64,000 bases of DNA from Acinetobacter lwoffii (GCF_019343495.1 NZ_CP072549.1:186001-250000), one strand, 5' to 3'; positions 23,006 to 32,946 are shown, counted from the first letter of the stretch. Notes: generated by a model from the sequence alone, not told the origin. A program made the numbers and translations.

Positions 23006-24901
23006 ATGATCTTTAAAAATAAAACCAAGCATGTTTCGAGATTGACCTGCGGTTTAGTCGTTTCTGGTCTATTTTTGGTTGGGTGTAATAATGATAGTCA
23101 AGACAATACCGACCAAAGTCCTGTCGCTCAATCCAAACCACTAGAAGTCAACTTACTGCATATCAATGACAGCCATTCGCATTTGGATGAAGAAAGTACT
23201 AAATTAATGCTTGAAACCTCACCTGCTAAACGTGAGGAAATACAAGTTTCAAATGGTGGTTTTGCACGAGTGACTGCATTGATCAATCGCTTGGCGAGCA
23301 CTGAGAAAAACCCGATAAAAATTCATTCAGGTGATGCCATTACTGGAGACCTCTACTTTACTTTAAAAGAAGGTGAGGCAGAGGCAGATCTCATGAACAC
23401 GGTTTGTTTCGATACATTAACGCTAGGCAACCATGAGTTTGATAATACCGATGAAGGTTTAAATAAATTTATTGGGTTCTTAAATAACAAAGGTAATTGT
23501 ACAAATAAAACCCAAGTCTTAAGTGCGAATGTCGAGTTTGGAAAAACCTCAGCGCTCTACCAAACAGAACTTGTGAAGCCATATACCATTATTGAAAAAG
23601 AAGGGCAAAAACTTGCATTAATCGGTTTATCTATTGCGGATAAAACCAAAAATGCTTCTCGACCAAATGCAGATACGATTTTTAAAGATGAATTAACAAC
23701 TGCTCAAAAATATATCGATCAGCTCAAACAAGAAGGCATAAATAAAATTATTGTGCAGTCTCATTTAGGCTATGGAAAGGATAAGGAGTTGGCTGCACAA
23801 CTATCTGGTGTTGACGTTATTGTTGGAGGTGACTCACATACCTTGTTGGCAGATGCAAAGCTAAAAGATTATGGGATAAGTCCAGAAGGTGATTATCCAA
23901 CCGCTGTAAAAAACAAAGATGGTGATCAAGTTTGTGTGGTGCAAGCTTGGCAATATGCTTATGCAGTGGGGCAACTTAAAGTAAATTTTGATGCTGATGG
24001 CAAAGTTGAAGCGTGTGCAGGGAAAGCTAATATTTTAATTGGAGATGACTTTAAACGCACAGCTCAAGATGCTCCAGTATTGAGCAGTGCTGAGCTTAAT
24101 TCAATTCAACAAGATATTGAGCGTAGTAATAGCTTGATCATTGTTAAACCTGACACTGCGGCTTTAAGTATTTTAGAACCTTATAAAGTGGCTAAAAACT
24201 TATTAGGTAAAGACATTGTGGCAAAAGCCGAAGAAAACCTATGCTTGCGTCGTGTACCAGGAACAACAAAAGATGCCTCCCGTTCTAGCTTGGGAGACAT
24301 CTGTAATAAATCAGATTTTACTAATCAGCATGGTGGTGATGTACAACAGCTCGTTGCCGAAGCATTTTTACAACAGGGTAAAAAGTTTTTTGGTGCAGAT
24401 ATCTCAATCCAAAACGGCGGTGGTGTCAGAGTAGATTTACCACAAGGTGATGTTAATGTAGAGAAAATTTATACGGTGTTGCCATTTAAAAACACATTGG
24501 TTCAGTTAAAAGTGACTGGGCAAGAAATCAAAAATGTACTCGAAGATGCTATGGATGGTGTTGCGAATAAAAAAAATACGGGCAGTTATCCTTATGCGGG
24601 TGGATTACAGTGGGATGTGGATTTGTCCAAAAATAAAGGTGAACGTGTATCAAACTTAAAAGTTCGAAATGCTGAAGGGCAATATGTAGCTTTAAATCCA
24701 GCTCAGACCTATCAAGTGATTACCATTAATTTTCTTGCAGATGGTCAAGATTTTTATGACAGTTTTAAAAATATTACAGGTGAGCGTCGTGTGGAAGTTG
24801 GATTGGACTACGCTGACGCATTCTTGAAGTACGCAGAAAGCGCCAAAGTACTAAAACGCTTGCCAGTTGAGTTTTATAGCACGCAAAATTATAAAGAATA
24901 A
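23006..24901 (+). CDS. Bifunctional metallophosphatase/5'-nucleotidase lipoprotein
   Basis: A UshA/NadN-type 5'-nucleotidase of about 631 residues. The N-terminus has a lipoprotein signal (LVVSGLFLVGC), so it is probably anchored in the outer membrane or periplasm. The metallophosphatase domain shows LLHINDSHSHLDEE (metal ligands), IHSGDAITGDLYF, TLGNHEFDN, VQSHLGYGKD and GGDSHTLL. The C-terminal nucleotidase domain has SIQNGGGVRVDL and VLPFKNTLV. ATG codons at 22994, 23000 and 23006 are in frame; TGGGGA at 22995-23000 supports 23006. It follows the secreted nuclease on the same strand, which suggests stepwise use of extracellular DNA or nucleotides. Confidence 0.92.
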   Translation: MIFKNKTKHVSRLTCGLVVSGLFLVGCNNDSQDNTDQSPVAQSKPLEVNLLHINDSHSHLDEESTKLMLETSPAKREEIQVSNGGFARVTALINRLASTEKNPIKIHSGDAITGDLYFTLKEGEAEADLMNTVCFDTLTLGNHEFDNTDEGLNKFIGFLNNKGNCTNKTQVLSANVEFGKTSALYQTELVKPYTIIEKEGQKLALIGLSIADKTKNASRPNADTIFKDELTTAQKYIDQLKQEGINKIIVQSHLGYGKDKELAAQLSGVDVIVGGDSHTLLADAKLKDYGISPEGDYPTAVKNKDGDQVCVVQAWQYAYAVGQLKVNFDADGKVEACAGKANILIGDDFKRTAQDAPVLSSAELNSIQQDIERSNSLIIVKPDTAALSILEPYKVAKNLLGKDIVAKAEENLCLRRVPGTTKDASRSSLGDICNKSDFTNQHGGDVQQLVAEAFLQQGKKFFGADISIQNGGGVRVDLPQGDVNVEKIYTVLPFKNTLVQLKVTGQEIKNVLEDAMDGVANKKNTGSYPYAGGLQWDVDLSKNKGERVSNLKVRNAEGQYVALNPAQTYQVITINFLADGQDFYDSFKNITGERRVEVGLDYADAFLKYAESAKVLKRLPVEFYSTQNYKE

Positions 24902-24916
24902 ATTGATTTCGCTCTT

Positions 24917-24944
24917 CCAAGTCAGCTAAAAATGGCTGACTTGG
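24917..24944 (+). terminator. Terminator stem lacking its T tract
   Basis: CCAAGTCAGC pairs perfectly with GCTGACTTGG over a TAAAAATG loop, 15 bases after the nucleotidase stop. The usual T tract is missing because the IS481-type remnant begins immediately after, so the terminator was probably truncated. Confidence 0.6.
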
Positions 24945-25928
24945 ATCAAGTCTGAACTAATACATTTCAATTTAGCGATCTCTAAATCCATCTTGTAATT
25001 GGCGTGTTGAATCCGTTCATTTGATGGGTTGTATTGCTTCTGGACCTCATCAGAGAAAGGGGTTTCTTCACATAATTCAAAGTACCTTTCCATCGGTGTT
25101 TTACCTTTCAAAGCTGAATGTGGTCTCATCCAGTTATAGTCATGCTGCCATTCGGCTAGCTTGTCTTGGATATCTTCAGAATTAATATCGACAGTAGCGT
25201 AGAACTCAGATTTATCAGTCTTTTGAGAACGCTCTACCTTGCCATTCAAATGAGGTGAACCTGGTTTATTTGGCCTAAATTTGATTCCATGCTGCATCAA
25301 TTTTACTGTACTTTTTCAGCAAAAAATTCCCGCCCACGATCGGTCTGTATTCGCTGTATGGGAAAAGGCATTTCTTCAATTACGCAATCTAAAAAGTCGA
25401 GCGTATTCGCTGCTGTTCGGCGTTTATATATCCTTAAAACGCGATATCGTGTGCAGTCATCGATAGATGTGAACTGATATAGCCCAGGACCCAATTTACA
25501 GGTATCCATTTGAATTCTATCGCCTGGTAATGGGCGCTCATAACGAATGAAATCTACTTTATGATGGAATTTTTTAATCGGTTTGACTTGATGGGTGGAT
25601 AGTACTTTATGGATAGTCGCTAAGGACAACGAGACTACGTGCAACCTCATCAATTCTGTTTGCAAACGTCGAGCACCCAGATTTTAGCCGAGCGCATTTC
25701 CAATATTAAGGCCTCTAGCTCAGCATTGATTTTAGTATTTGGAGATTTTAATGGGCGTTTACTCTGACTACTTAATCCATCAATACCTTGCTCAGAATAT
25801 CGTTTCCACCACTTGCGTAATGTTGGTCTAGAAATGCCACATCTCCGACAGACTAGGCCAGCATCATTGGTCTCTTCAAATAATTTAACCCATACGAGTC
25901 TTTGTTGAATTTCTTTGTTCATAGACAC
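24926..25928 (-). pseudogene. IS481-type transposase broken by two frameshifts
   Basis: Three consecutive fragments together make one transposase. The first (25928 to about 25660) has the HTH part RLVWVKLFEETNDAGLVCRR and SRPTLRKWWKRYSEQG. The second (to about 25303) has DRIQMDTCKLG and IQTDRGREFF, the first two Asp residues. The third (to 24926) has HLNGKVERSQKTDKSEFY, the Glu. Breaks occur near 25660, where the first frame ends in out-of-register residues, and near 25300, where AEKVQ runs into TAA one base short of continuing into LMQHGIKF. The last residues are read from the neighbouring terminator stem. Confidence 0.85.
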
Positions 25929-25960
25929 CCATTATATTGAAATGATGTCTATGAATCACA
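24945..25960 (-). mobile_element. Decayed IS481-type insertion sequence
   Basis: The right end, ATGTCTATGAATCACA (ending about 25960), looks like an IS terminus. No matching inverted repeat is found at the left, where the element abuts a terminator stem. The transposase has two frameshifts. It is a fossil copy that is probably truncated at the left. Confidence 0.68.
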
Positions 25961-26116
25961 CATTTAATGACTAGATTTCATTGGAGATTTTGGATGAGTT
26001 CAATTGCCACCACCTCTAAGATAAGTAAGCTTACTTTGTACTAGCTCAAACTAGGTACAGCTTAAATCCTTTTAGTACAGTTCCAGAAAATAACTAAATA
26101 AAGCTTCATTTCCCAT

Positions 26117-26144
26117 AAGCTATCCATTGATAAAGAGATAGCTT
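26117..26144. promoter_or_regulatory. Inverted repeat upstream of the czc region
   Basis: AAGCTATC and GATAGCTT are separated by 12 bases, about 90 bases before the first gene of the metal cluster. A regulator site or hairpin is possible. The rest of 25961-26231 holds no recognisable gene. Confidence 0.35.
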
Positions 26145-26231
26145 GTAAATTTGAGATATATTTTCATATAGGATTTACTTCCTAGAAGCTATTCAGTATT
26201 CTTTTCACGTTTCATTTTGATCTGACTTGCT

Positions 26232-26681
26232 ATGTTGGCTAATAAGTTTTTTAAGCTTATTCTCGTATCAGTCCTGTTTTTGTTTGCTATAACAACGACG
26301 GGGATTTATACGTGGGCGCCTGTAATAGCAAAAAATCTAGATCATCATCATGAACTGAGTATTTCTGTAGAAACAGAAGATTCTAGCCAATGGTCATTAG
26401 TTCATCATGATGAAGTTCTGAATACAGCAGATCAAGATAAAAAAAATCATAACTGGACAAGTTATGATGAACCCGCATTTCATCATTCAGTAAAACCAAT
26501 TCAAGCTGATGATCATTTCTCAATTGATCCAGTCTTTTTCCTTAGTTTTGCTTTACCTTTAATCCTCTTATTTTTAGGTTTATTTGAACGCCCAATTCGT
26601 TCTTTTAAGCTTAGGAAAAGGATTCCCTTTCTTTGTAATACCTACGCATTTACCAAAACTCTCATTGTTCTAAGGAATTGA
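26232..26681 (+). CDS. Small His-rich membrane protein ahead of czcC
   Basis: A 149-residue protein with an N-terminal membrane helix (about 8-29), a periplasmic-type loop rich in His, Asp and Glu (DHHHELS, LVHHDEV, FHHSVK), a second helix (about 100-118) and a basic tail (RSFKLRKR). The His/acid loop could bind divalent metal. It is the first gene of the metal cluster, 45 bases before czcC. A protein of similar design (32569-32928) follows czcA. I do not recognise a named family; a metal-sensing or chaperone role is inference. Confidence 0.65.
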   Translation: MLANKFFKLILVSVLFLFAITTTGIYTWAPVIAKNLDHHHELSISVETEDSSQWSLVHHDEVLNTADQDKKNHNWTSYDEPAFHHSVKPIQADDHFSIDPVFFLSFALPLILLFLGLFERPIRSFKLRKRIPFLCNTYAFTKTLIVLRN

Positions 26682-26726
26682 TTTAACTATACAAAAATAT
26701 TTTTCATTTTTTGTATAGGTATAGTC

Positions 26727-27926
26727 ATGTCTAAAAAAAGTCAGGTAATTTTCGCCTGTGGCTTAGTCATCATTGCTCCTCAGTTATTAGCAGGAACAAA
26801 TTATGCACAGTTACAGCAGCAAGCTATTGCAAATGATTCAGTTCTAAAAAGTTTGCAGCAATCTCAGCAAGCTTATGATGTAAATCAAAAATATGCTGGT
26901 CGGATGAACAATCCAACTTTCAATGTCGAATTGGATAATTTGGGTAATTCTAAGCTGAAAGATTTGGATGGCCCAACTGCATTCATGGGTTTGTCCCAAG
27001 AAATTCCGTTGAATAATAAACTCGCTTTGCGTAAGCAATTGGCAGGTTTGCAAGGAAATAATAACCAATTTGAGATTACTCAACGACGAGCAGAGTTAAA
27101 AGCTGATTTTCGAATCTGTATGTCTAATTGGTATGCAGCTTCTCAGCGAGCAGAAATTTATGCTGCAGAGAGCAAGCTGAGTGCAAGACAAGCAACAGTT
27201 CTAAACGAAAAGCTAAAGTATGGACGTGTGATTCCATCTGATGTTCAGCTTAATTCAGCTTTATCTGCTGAGTCCAAGTTACGTTATCAAAATGAGCTGA
27301 AAAAGGTTCAGTTTCAGAAAAATCTCTGTTCAAAATTTGCTTTTGATTTGCCAGCCAATGCTATAGATGTTCCTTTAACGATTAACTTCACTGACAAGGT
27401 TAGCTTATCTGAAAAGCAGGCTTTACTAAAAAAGCAGCAGGCAAAAACTCAATTTGAATTAGCAAGAAAAGAAGCGGTTCCTGATATCACGCTTGGCGTT
27501 GGTGTACGTAATTATCAAGAAACAGATGACAAAGTTTTTTTGGTTTCCACTTCTATTCCGCTTTCGATATTCAATCGCAACAGTGGAAATATTGCACTCG
27601 CTCAAGCACAGCAAACCAATGCTGAAACTCGTTCAGAATTAATCAATCGAAATTCAAAGATTGAATTGGATAACAAATCTATTGAGGTATCCAGTTTGAT
27701 TGATGCAATCAAGCAATATGACCAATCTGTTTTACCTGCAACAAAAGAAAGTTTACGCATTGCAGAAATGGGTTATCAGGCAGGAAAAATTTCATTATTG
27801 GAATTTAATAGCATTAAACAAGTTTGGTTAGACAAACATCTCGCTCGATTTGATCTGTGGTTGGCTTTGCAAAATCAGATTGCAGAAGTTGAACGAAATT
27901 ATGTAACGAATTTAGATCAAGAATAA
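26727..27926 (+). CDS. czcC: CzcC-type outer membrane efflux protein
   Basis: A 399-residue TolC-family channel subunit for the Czc-type tripartite exporter. It has a signal peptide (about 1-22, ending LLAG), then repeated long alpha-helical hairpins with NPTFNVELDNLG, SQEIPLNNK, RKEAVPDITLGVGVRNY, LSIFNRNSGNIALAQAQQ and GYQAGKISLLEFN, typical of heavy-metal OMF proteins. It lies first in a czcCBA order, 11 bases before czcB. Expression is probably from a promoter shared with the small His-rich gene upstream. No two-component czcRS regulator is present in the window. Confidence 0.9.
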   Translation: MSKKSQVIFACGLVIIAPQLLAGTNYAQLQQQAIANDSVLKSLQQSQQAYDVNQKYAGRMNNPTFNVELDNLGNSKLKDLDGPTAFMGLSQEIPLNNKLALRKQLAGLQGNNNQFEITQRRAELKADFRICMSNWYAASQRAEIYAAESKLSARQATVLNEKLKYGRVIPSDVQLNSALSAESKLRYQNELKKVQFQKNLCSKFAFDLPANAIDVPLTINFTDKVSLSEKQALLKKQQAKTQFELARKEAVPDITLGVGVRNYQETDDKVFLVSTSIPLSIFNRNSGNIALAQAQQTNAETRSELINRNSKIELDNKSIEVSSLIDAIKQYDQSVLPATKESLRIAEMGYQAGKISLLEFNSIKQVWLDKHLARFDLWLALQNQIAEVERNYVTNLDQE

Positions 27927-27937
27927 GGGCAGAGAAT

Positions 27938-29416
27938 ATGAATAAACCAAAGAATACAGTAATTGCTACAGGCGTTATAGCTTTACTTGTCATGTTGTGT
28001 GCTCTGGCTTGGTACAAAACAGGAAACAAATCACAGACGTCTTCAGCACATGGTGAAGCTGTCGAAGAAAAAGCTGCTGTCGCAGGCGATGAAAAAGGTC
28101 CACATGGTGGACGCTTATATCGTGATGGAGACTTTTCGGCAGAGGTAAAAATTTTTGAAGAAGGTGTAGAGCCGCATTTACGTGTCTATGGCTACTACAA
28201 AGATCAGCCTTTAAAGCCGAGTGAGATTAACGCCAATATTTTTATTAAGCGTTTAGATGCTGAGCAAACCATTCGCTTCAAACCTGAAAGTGATTACTTG
28301 ATTAGCGATGAAATTGTTTATGAACCGCATTCGTTCTTGATGGTGATTAATGTTGATTATCAAGGCAAGAAACACAGCTGGAAATGGGATACCAAAGAAG
28401 GCCGTGTAACGATGCTGGATAGCAGTATCAAAAGCAGCGGTTTAGAACTTCTTAAAGTTGAACCTATGACTTTTGAGAATGCGCTTGAGCTAAAAGGCGA
28501 ACTTAAGTTCCCAGACAATTTTGAAAGTTTCATTACACCTAAAGCAAGCGGAACACTCATTAAAACCTATCGAACGATTGGTGATAAAGTCAGCCAAGGT
28601 GATCTGTTAGCGACTGTTCAAAGCCAAGATCTGATCCGTTTAAATGCTGAGCGATCTATTGCTTTGGATAATTTGCAGTTTTCTCGCAAAAAAATGGAAC
28701 AGGAACGCGCATTATTTCAAAAACGTGTATCGCCTGAAATTGACTATATCAATGCAAAACGTGAATTTGAAAATGCTCAGACTAGGGCCAATGAGCTGAA
28801 TAGCTTAATCAGCTCTTACGGTGGTTCAGGTAATGGAACGATTGAGGTAAGAGCAGCAATGTCGGGCACAGTTTTACAAGTGCTTGCTGCGGTTGGTTCA
28901 AATGTAACACCAGCTTCACCACTCTTTAAAATTGCCAATACCTCACAGTTGCTTGCAGTGGTCAATGTGCCGGCTGATAAGCTGAATGCAATTAATCCAA
29001 ATGCAAAAGTAACCGTTAAACCTCAAGTACAGGAAAGTACGGAGGAAGCACTGGGTAAGATTAAATACATTAGTGATGTGATTGATCCGAAAACACGTAC
29101 TGCGCAAGTTTTTATTGAAATTCCCAACCAGTTCAGATGGCGTTCAGGACAGTTAATCACTGCACAAATCTTTGAAAACCAGAGCATGAAACCGATGGTT
29201 GTCCGTGAAGATGCTTTGCAAAACTTCCGTGATTGGGATGTGGTGTTTATTCGTGTCGGGAATGACTTTGAAGCACGTCCTCTAGAGTTAGGCGATAAAT
29301 TTAATGGTTTTGTTGAAGTTAAATCTGGTCTAAAAGCAGGGCAGATTTATGCAGCAGGTAATTCTTATTTATTAAAAGCAGAGCTGGGTAAATCTGGCGC
29401 TACTCATGATCACTAA
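27938..29416 (+). CDS. czcB: CzcB-type periplasmic adaptor protein
   Basis: A 492-residue RND membrane fusion protein. One N-terminal helix (about 9-26) is followed by a His/acid-rich segment (HGEAVEEK, GDEKGPHGGRLY) of the CzcB type. A coiled-coil hairpin (about 225-285), split lipoyl/barrel-sandwich parts (SGTLIKTYRTIGDKVSQGD, AMSGTVLQVLAAVGSNV) and beta-barrel segments follow. It ends with GATHDH, a possible metal-binding tail. It bridges CzcA and CzcC. The gene is translationally close to both neighbours (11-12 base gaps). Confidence 0.92.
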   Translation: MNKPKNTVIATGVIALLVMLCALAWYKTGNKSQTSSAHGEAVEEKAAVAGDEKGPHGGRLYRDGDFSAEVKIFEEGVEPHLRVYGYYKDQPLKPSEINANIFIKRLDAEQTIRFKPESDYLISDEIVYEPHSFLMVINVDYQGKKHSWKWDTKEGRVTMLDSSIKSSGLELLKVEPMTFENALELKGELKFPDNFESFITPKASGTLIKTYRTIGDKVSQGDLLATVQSQDLIRLNAERSIALDNLQFSRKKMEQERALFQKRVSPEIDYINAKREFENAQTRANELNSLISSYGGSGNGTIEVRAAMSGTVLQVLAAVGSNVTPASPLFKIANTSQLLAVVNVPADKLNAINPNAKVTVKPQVQESTEEALGKIKYISDVIDPKTRTAQVFIEIPNQFRWRSGQLITAQIFENQSMKPMVVREDALQNFRDWDVVFIRVGNDFEARPLELGDKFNGFVEVKSGLKAGQIYAAGNSYLLKAELGKSGATHDH

Positions 29417-29428
29417 GGGGTAGCGACT

Positions 29429-32400
29429 ATGTTTGATCAAATTGTTAAGCTCTCGATCAAGAATCGATGGCTTGTACTGATTGTCTTTCTGTTTATCGGT
29501 GCATTTGGCATTTATAACTATTTTAAACTGCCGATTGATGCTGTACCTGACATTACCAATGTACAAGTCCAAATCAATAGTGAAGCGCAAGGCTTATCTC
29601 CAATGGAGATGGAGTCACAAGTGACCTATCCAATTGAAACGGCTTTGGCTGGTATTCCTAATCTGGAATACACACGTTCTGTATCGAGATATGGTTTATC
29701 TCAGGTTACGGCGATTTTCAAGGAAGGCACGGATATCTATTTTGCTCGACAACTTGTGAATGAAAAGTTGCAAGGAGTCACATCAACACTTCCGGGTGGC
29801 ATATCGACTTCAATGGGACCTGTTTCAACAGGGCTTGGCGAAATCTTTATGTACACCGTTGAGAACGCAAAAGATAATCCAAACCCATTATCACCGACTG
29901 AATTAAGAACCTTGCAAGATTGGGTGATTAAACCACAGCTTCGAAATGTTGAAGGTGTGAATGAAATCAATACCATTGGCGGTTATTTAAAACAATTCGT
30001 GGTACAGCCGGATTATGCATATTTACGCAGCATTGGCTTAGATCAGCAGGATATCTTGGATGCTATTTCTAAAAATAGCATGAACAAAGGGTCTGGTTAT
30101 ATTGAGAAGAATGGTGAGCAGTATTTGATTCGCTCGGATTCTCAAATTAACTCAATTGAGCAAATTCAAAATATCCCGATTACGGCAAGTAGCGGTTACA
30201 TTCTTCGATTGAAGGATGTGGCAAAAATATCAATTGGTCACGAGCTACGTACAGGTGCAGCAACTAAAGATGGGCAAGAAATTGTCCTAGGTACTGCATT
30301 TATGCTGATTGGTGAAAACTCGCGAAATGTTGCTCACGCAGTAGATCAAAAGTTACAAAAAGTCCAAGAGTCATTGCCAGACGGTGTTGAGGCGAAAGCC
30401 GTTTATAACCGTACAACTTTGGTTGATGCAACGATAGACACAGTAAAGAAAAACCTTCTTGAAGGTGCAATCCTCGTTATTGTTGTTCTCTTCTTATTCC
30501 TTGGACATTTCCGTGCAGCGCTCATCACTGCGATGGTGATTCCTTTATCTATGCTCATGACCATTACTGGCATGGTGAATCAACGAATAAGTGCAAACTT
30601 AATGAGTTTAGGGGCGCTAGATTTCGGGATCATTGTCGATGGTGCTGTCGTTATTGTTGAAGCTTCACTTGCAAAATTAGCGATGAAGCAAAAAGAGTTG
30701 GGTCGGATTCTGACGCGTAAAGAACGTTTTATTACCGTATTTGAAGCAACTAGAGAATCTCGAAAAGCGATTCTTTATGGTCAATTGATCATTATCTTAG
30801 TGTATCTGCCTGTCATGACGCTTACTGGTGTTGAAGGCAAGATGTTTACACCGATGGCAGCTACAGTTGTTATGGCTCTCGTGGCTGCAATGGTTCTTTC
30901 GATTACTTTTGTTCCTGCAATGGTGGCTTTGGTCACGACAGGCGAAATTAAGGAAGAGGAATCGAAGATTGTTCATTTCATTAAGAAAGTTTATAGCCCA
31001 ATTTTAGATTGGTCTTTGAGTCATCGTTATAAGCTGATCGCGTTCGTAGCAATTTTCTTTGTATTCAGTGCGAGTCTTTCAACTCGTTTAGGTTCCGAAT
31101 TTATTCCCTCATTAGATGAAGGTGATGTGGCATTACATGCACTTCGAATTCCTGGAACTTCTTTAACTCAAGCTGTTGAAATGCAGTATGCGCTTGAAAA
31201 AGAAATCGTCAAAATTCCTGAAGTGAAAACCATGTTTGCCAAAGTGGGGACAGCTGAAATTGCGACTGACCCAGTTCCACCAAACGTCGCTGATAATTTT
31301 GTGATATTGAAACCACGTAGCGAATGGCCGAATCCTGACAAGGAAAAATCAGCTGTCGTTGCCGATATTGAACGTGTGGCAAAAGGCGTTTATGGCAACA
31401 ACTATGAGTTCACTCAGCCGATTCAAATGCGTTTTAACGAACTGATTTCAGGTGTCCGTACAGATGTTGCAGTGAAGATTTATGGTGATGATTTAGATCA
31501 GTTGCTTGAATCTGCAAATGCTGCAGCGAAAATTTTAGAAGGTGTGAATGGAACAGCCGACTTAAAAGTTGAACAGATGAGTGGGCTTCCAATGGTCTCT
31601 GTTGAACTTAAAAAAGACATGATCGCCAACTACGGTCTTGATGCTGAAGATGTACAAAAGCAAGTATCCAGTCTGATTACGGGGCAAACAGCAGGTAAGG
31701 TTTTTGAGGGAGATCGTAAGTTCGATATTGTGGTTCGAATGGACCAAAACTCTGTTACGGATTTAGAAAAGCTTTATCAAGTTCCAGTGAATTTGCCTGA
31801 TGGTTCAAGCGTACTTTTATCTGAACTGATCGAATTGAAAAATGTTCAGGGTCCAAACCAAATTTCACGTGAAAACGGTAAACGCCGAATTGTGATTACA
31901 GCGAACGTCCGTGGTACAGATATTGGTAGCTATATCGAAGAAGCACAGACTAAGTTGAATGCTGACTTTAAATTACCTGAAGGCTATTGGCTGACATGGG
32001 GCGGTACATTTGAACAAATGGAATCAGCTTCAAATCGTCTAATGATTGTTGTACCTCTCGCTTTGATCTTAATTTTTGCCATGATCTATATGGCATTAGG
32101 AAATGTCAGAAATAGCGTGCTGGTCTTTACGGGTGTGCCATTTGCCTTAACGGGCGGTGTGATTGCCTTAGCCTTACGTGATATCCCATTCTCTATCTCT
32201 GCAGCCGTTGGTTTTATTGCACTGTCGGGTGTAGCTGTACTGAATGGCTTAGTTCTAGTGTCTGCAATCCAGAGATTGAGAGATCAAGGTGAAGGACTAC
32301 TCGAAGCTGTTAGACACGGTGCATTGGAACGACTTCGCCCAGTATTAATTACGGCTTTAGTGGCATCTTTAGGTTTCATCCCTATGGCATTGAATGTTGG

Positions 32401-32560
32401 GATTGGCTCTGAAGTGCAACGACCAATTGCGACTGTTGTGATTGGCGGAATCTTATCTTCGACCTTATTGACGTTGATTATTTTGCCTACGCTATACGTT
32501 TGGTTTAACCAAGGACGTAAAAAGCAATCAGATGATTTTTCCGAGCAGCAAGAAGCCTAG
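29429..32560 (+). CDS. czcA: CzcA-type heavy-metal RND transporter
   Basis: A 1043-residue HME-family RND pump, normal full length, with 12 membrane segments in the usual 1+5+1+5 layout. Transmembrane helix 4 carries DFGIIVDGAVVIVE (Asp about 398), the signature of the divalent-cation (Co/Zn/Cd) subgroup and not the Cu/Ag subgroup. Other family landmarks are AVPDITNVQVQINSEA near the N-terminus and TAAIFKEGTD-like porter motifs. It exports periplasmic or cytosolic Co2+, Zn2+, Cd2+ or Ni2+ driven by protons. Substrate range within the group cannot be settled from sequence. AAGGGG precedes the ATG. Confidence 0.94.
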   Translation: MFDQIVKLSIKNRWLVLIVFLFIGAFGIYNYFKLPIDAVPDITNVQVQINSEAQGLSPMEMESQVTYPIETALAGIPNLEYTRSVSRYGLSQVTAIFKEGTDIYFARQLVNEKLQGVTSTLPGGISTSMGPVSTGLGEIFMYTVENAKDNPNPLSPTELRTLQDWVIKPQLRNVEGVNEINTIGGYLKQFVVQPDYAYLRSIGLDQQDILDAISKNSMNKGSGYIEKNGEQYLIRSDSQINSIEQIQNIPITASSGYILRLKDVAKISIGHELRTGAATKDGQEIVLGTAFMLIGENSRNVAHAVDQKLQKVQESLPDGVEAKAVYNRTTLVDATIDTVKKNLLEGAILVIVVLFLFLGHFRAALITAMVIPLSMLMTITGMVNQRISANLMSLGALDFGIIVDGAVVIVEASLAKLAMKQKELGRILTRKERFITVFEATRESRKAILYGQLIIILVYLPVMTLTGVEGKMFTPMAATVVMALVAAMVLSITFVPAMVALVTTGEIKEEESKIVHFIKKVYSPILDWSLSHRYKLIAFVAIFFVFSASLSTRLGSEFIPSLDEGDVALHALRIPGTSLTQAVEMQYALEKEIVKIPEVKTMFAKVGTAEIATDPVPPNVADNFVILKPRSEWPNPDKEKSAVVADIERVAKGVYGNNYEFTQPIQMRFNELISGVRTDVAVKIYGDDLDQLLESANAAAKILEGVNGTADLKVEQMSGLPMVSVELKKDMIANYGLDAEDVQKQVSSLITGQTAGKVFEGDRKFDIVVRMDQNSVTDLEKLYQVPVNLPDGSSVLLSELIELKNVQGPNQISRENGKRRIVITANVRGTDIGSYIEEAQTKLNADFKLPEGYWLTWGGTFEQMESASNRLMIVVPLALILIFAMIYMALGNVRNSVLVFTGVPFALTGGVIALALRDIPFSISAAVGFIALSGVAVLNGLVLVSAIQRLRDQGEGLLEAVRHGALERLRPVLITALVASLGFIPMALNVGIGSEVQRPIATVVIGGILSSTLLTLIILPTLYVWFNQGRKKQSDDFSEQQEA

Positions 32561-32568
32561 GTGAAACA

Positions 32569-32928
32569 ATGATAGGCATAGTGAGAGATAGAAAGTTTAG
32601 AAACTTGATGATGTGGTTCGTCTGCATCATCAGTCTTGCACTATGCCTGCATTTTAATACGCACAATGCAGAGACTGCATACCAAGAACATGCGGTTTAT
32701 GAGTTTGAAAGTGTACATTTTCATGATGTGCATCAAAAGCAAAACCATATTCATCATGATAATTTTCATGAGCATTTTGGTGAATATCAGTCTGGTCAAT
32801 CGATGACTTTGTTATTTACTTTAGCCTTTATTTTGATCCTAGATAGAGTGAAAAATTATCTCTATCTCATGATCAGTCGTATTTTCAAACCTCCCAAAAC
32901 ATCGCTAGAAACTTTTCTTTTTAGTTAA
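32569..32928 (+). CDS. Second small His-rich membrane protein after czcA
   Basis: A 119-residue protein eight bases after czcA. It has an N-terminal helix (about 14-29), a His-rich loop (FHDVHQKQNHIHHDNFHEHF, about 56-75), and a second helix (about 80-95) with a basic C-terminus. The design mirrors the 149-residue protein at the front of the operon. It probably binds metal in the periplasm. No named family is recognised. Confidence 0.65.
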   Translation: MIGIVRDRKFRNLMMWFVCIISLALCLHFNTHNAETAYQEHAVYEFESVHFHDVHQKQNHIHHDNFHEHFGEYQSGQSMTLLFTLAFILILDRVKNYLYLMISRIFKPPKTSLETFLFS

Positions 32929-32946
32929 CTTTGGAGTTTGATTTAC

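Noticed and set aside
25281..25477. + strand open frames inside the IS481 fossil
   Set aside because: They are complementary to the broken transposase and have no independent support.
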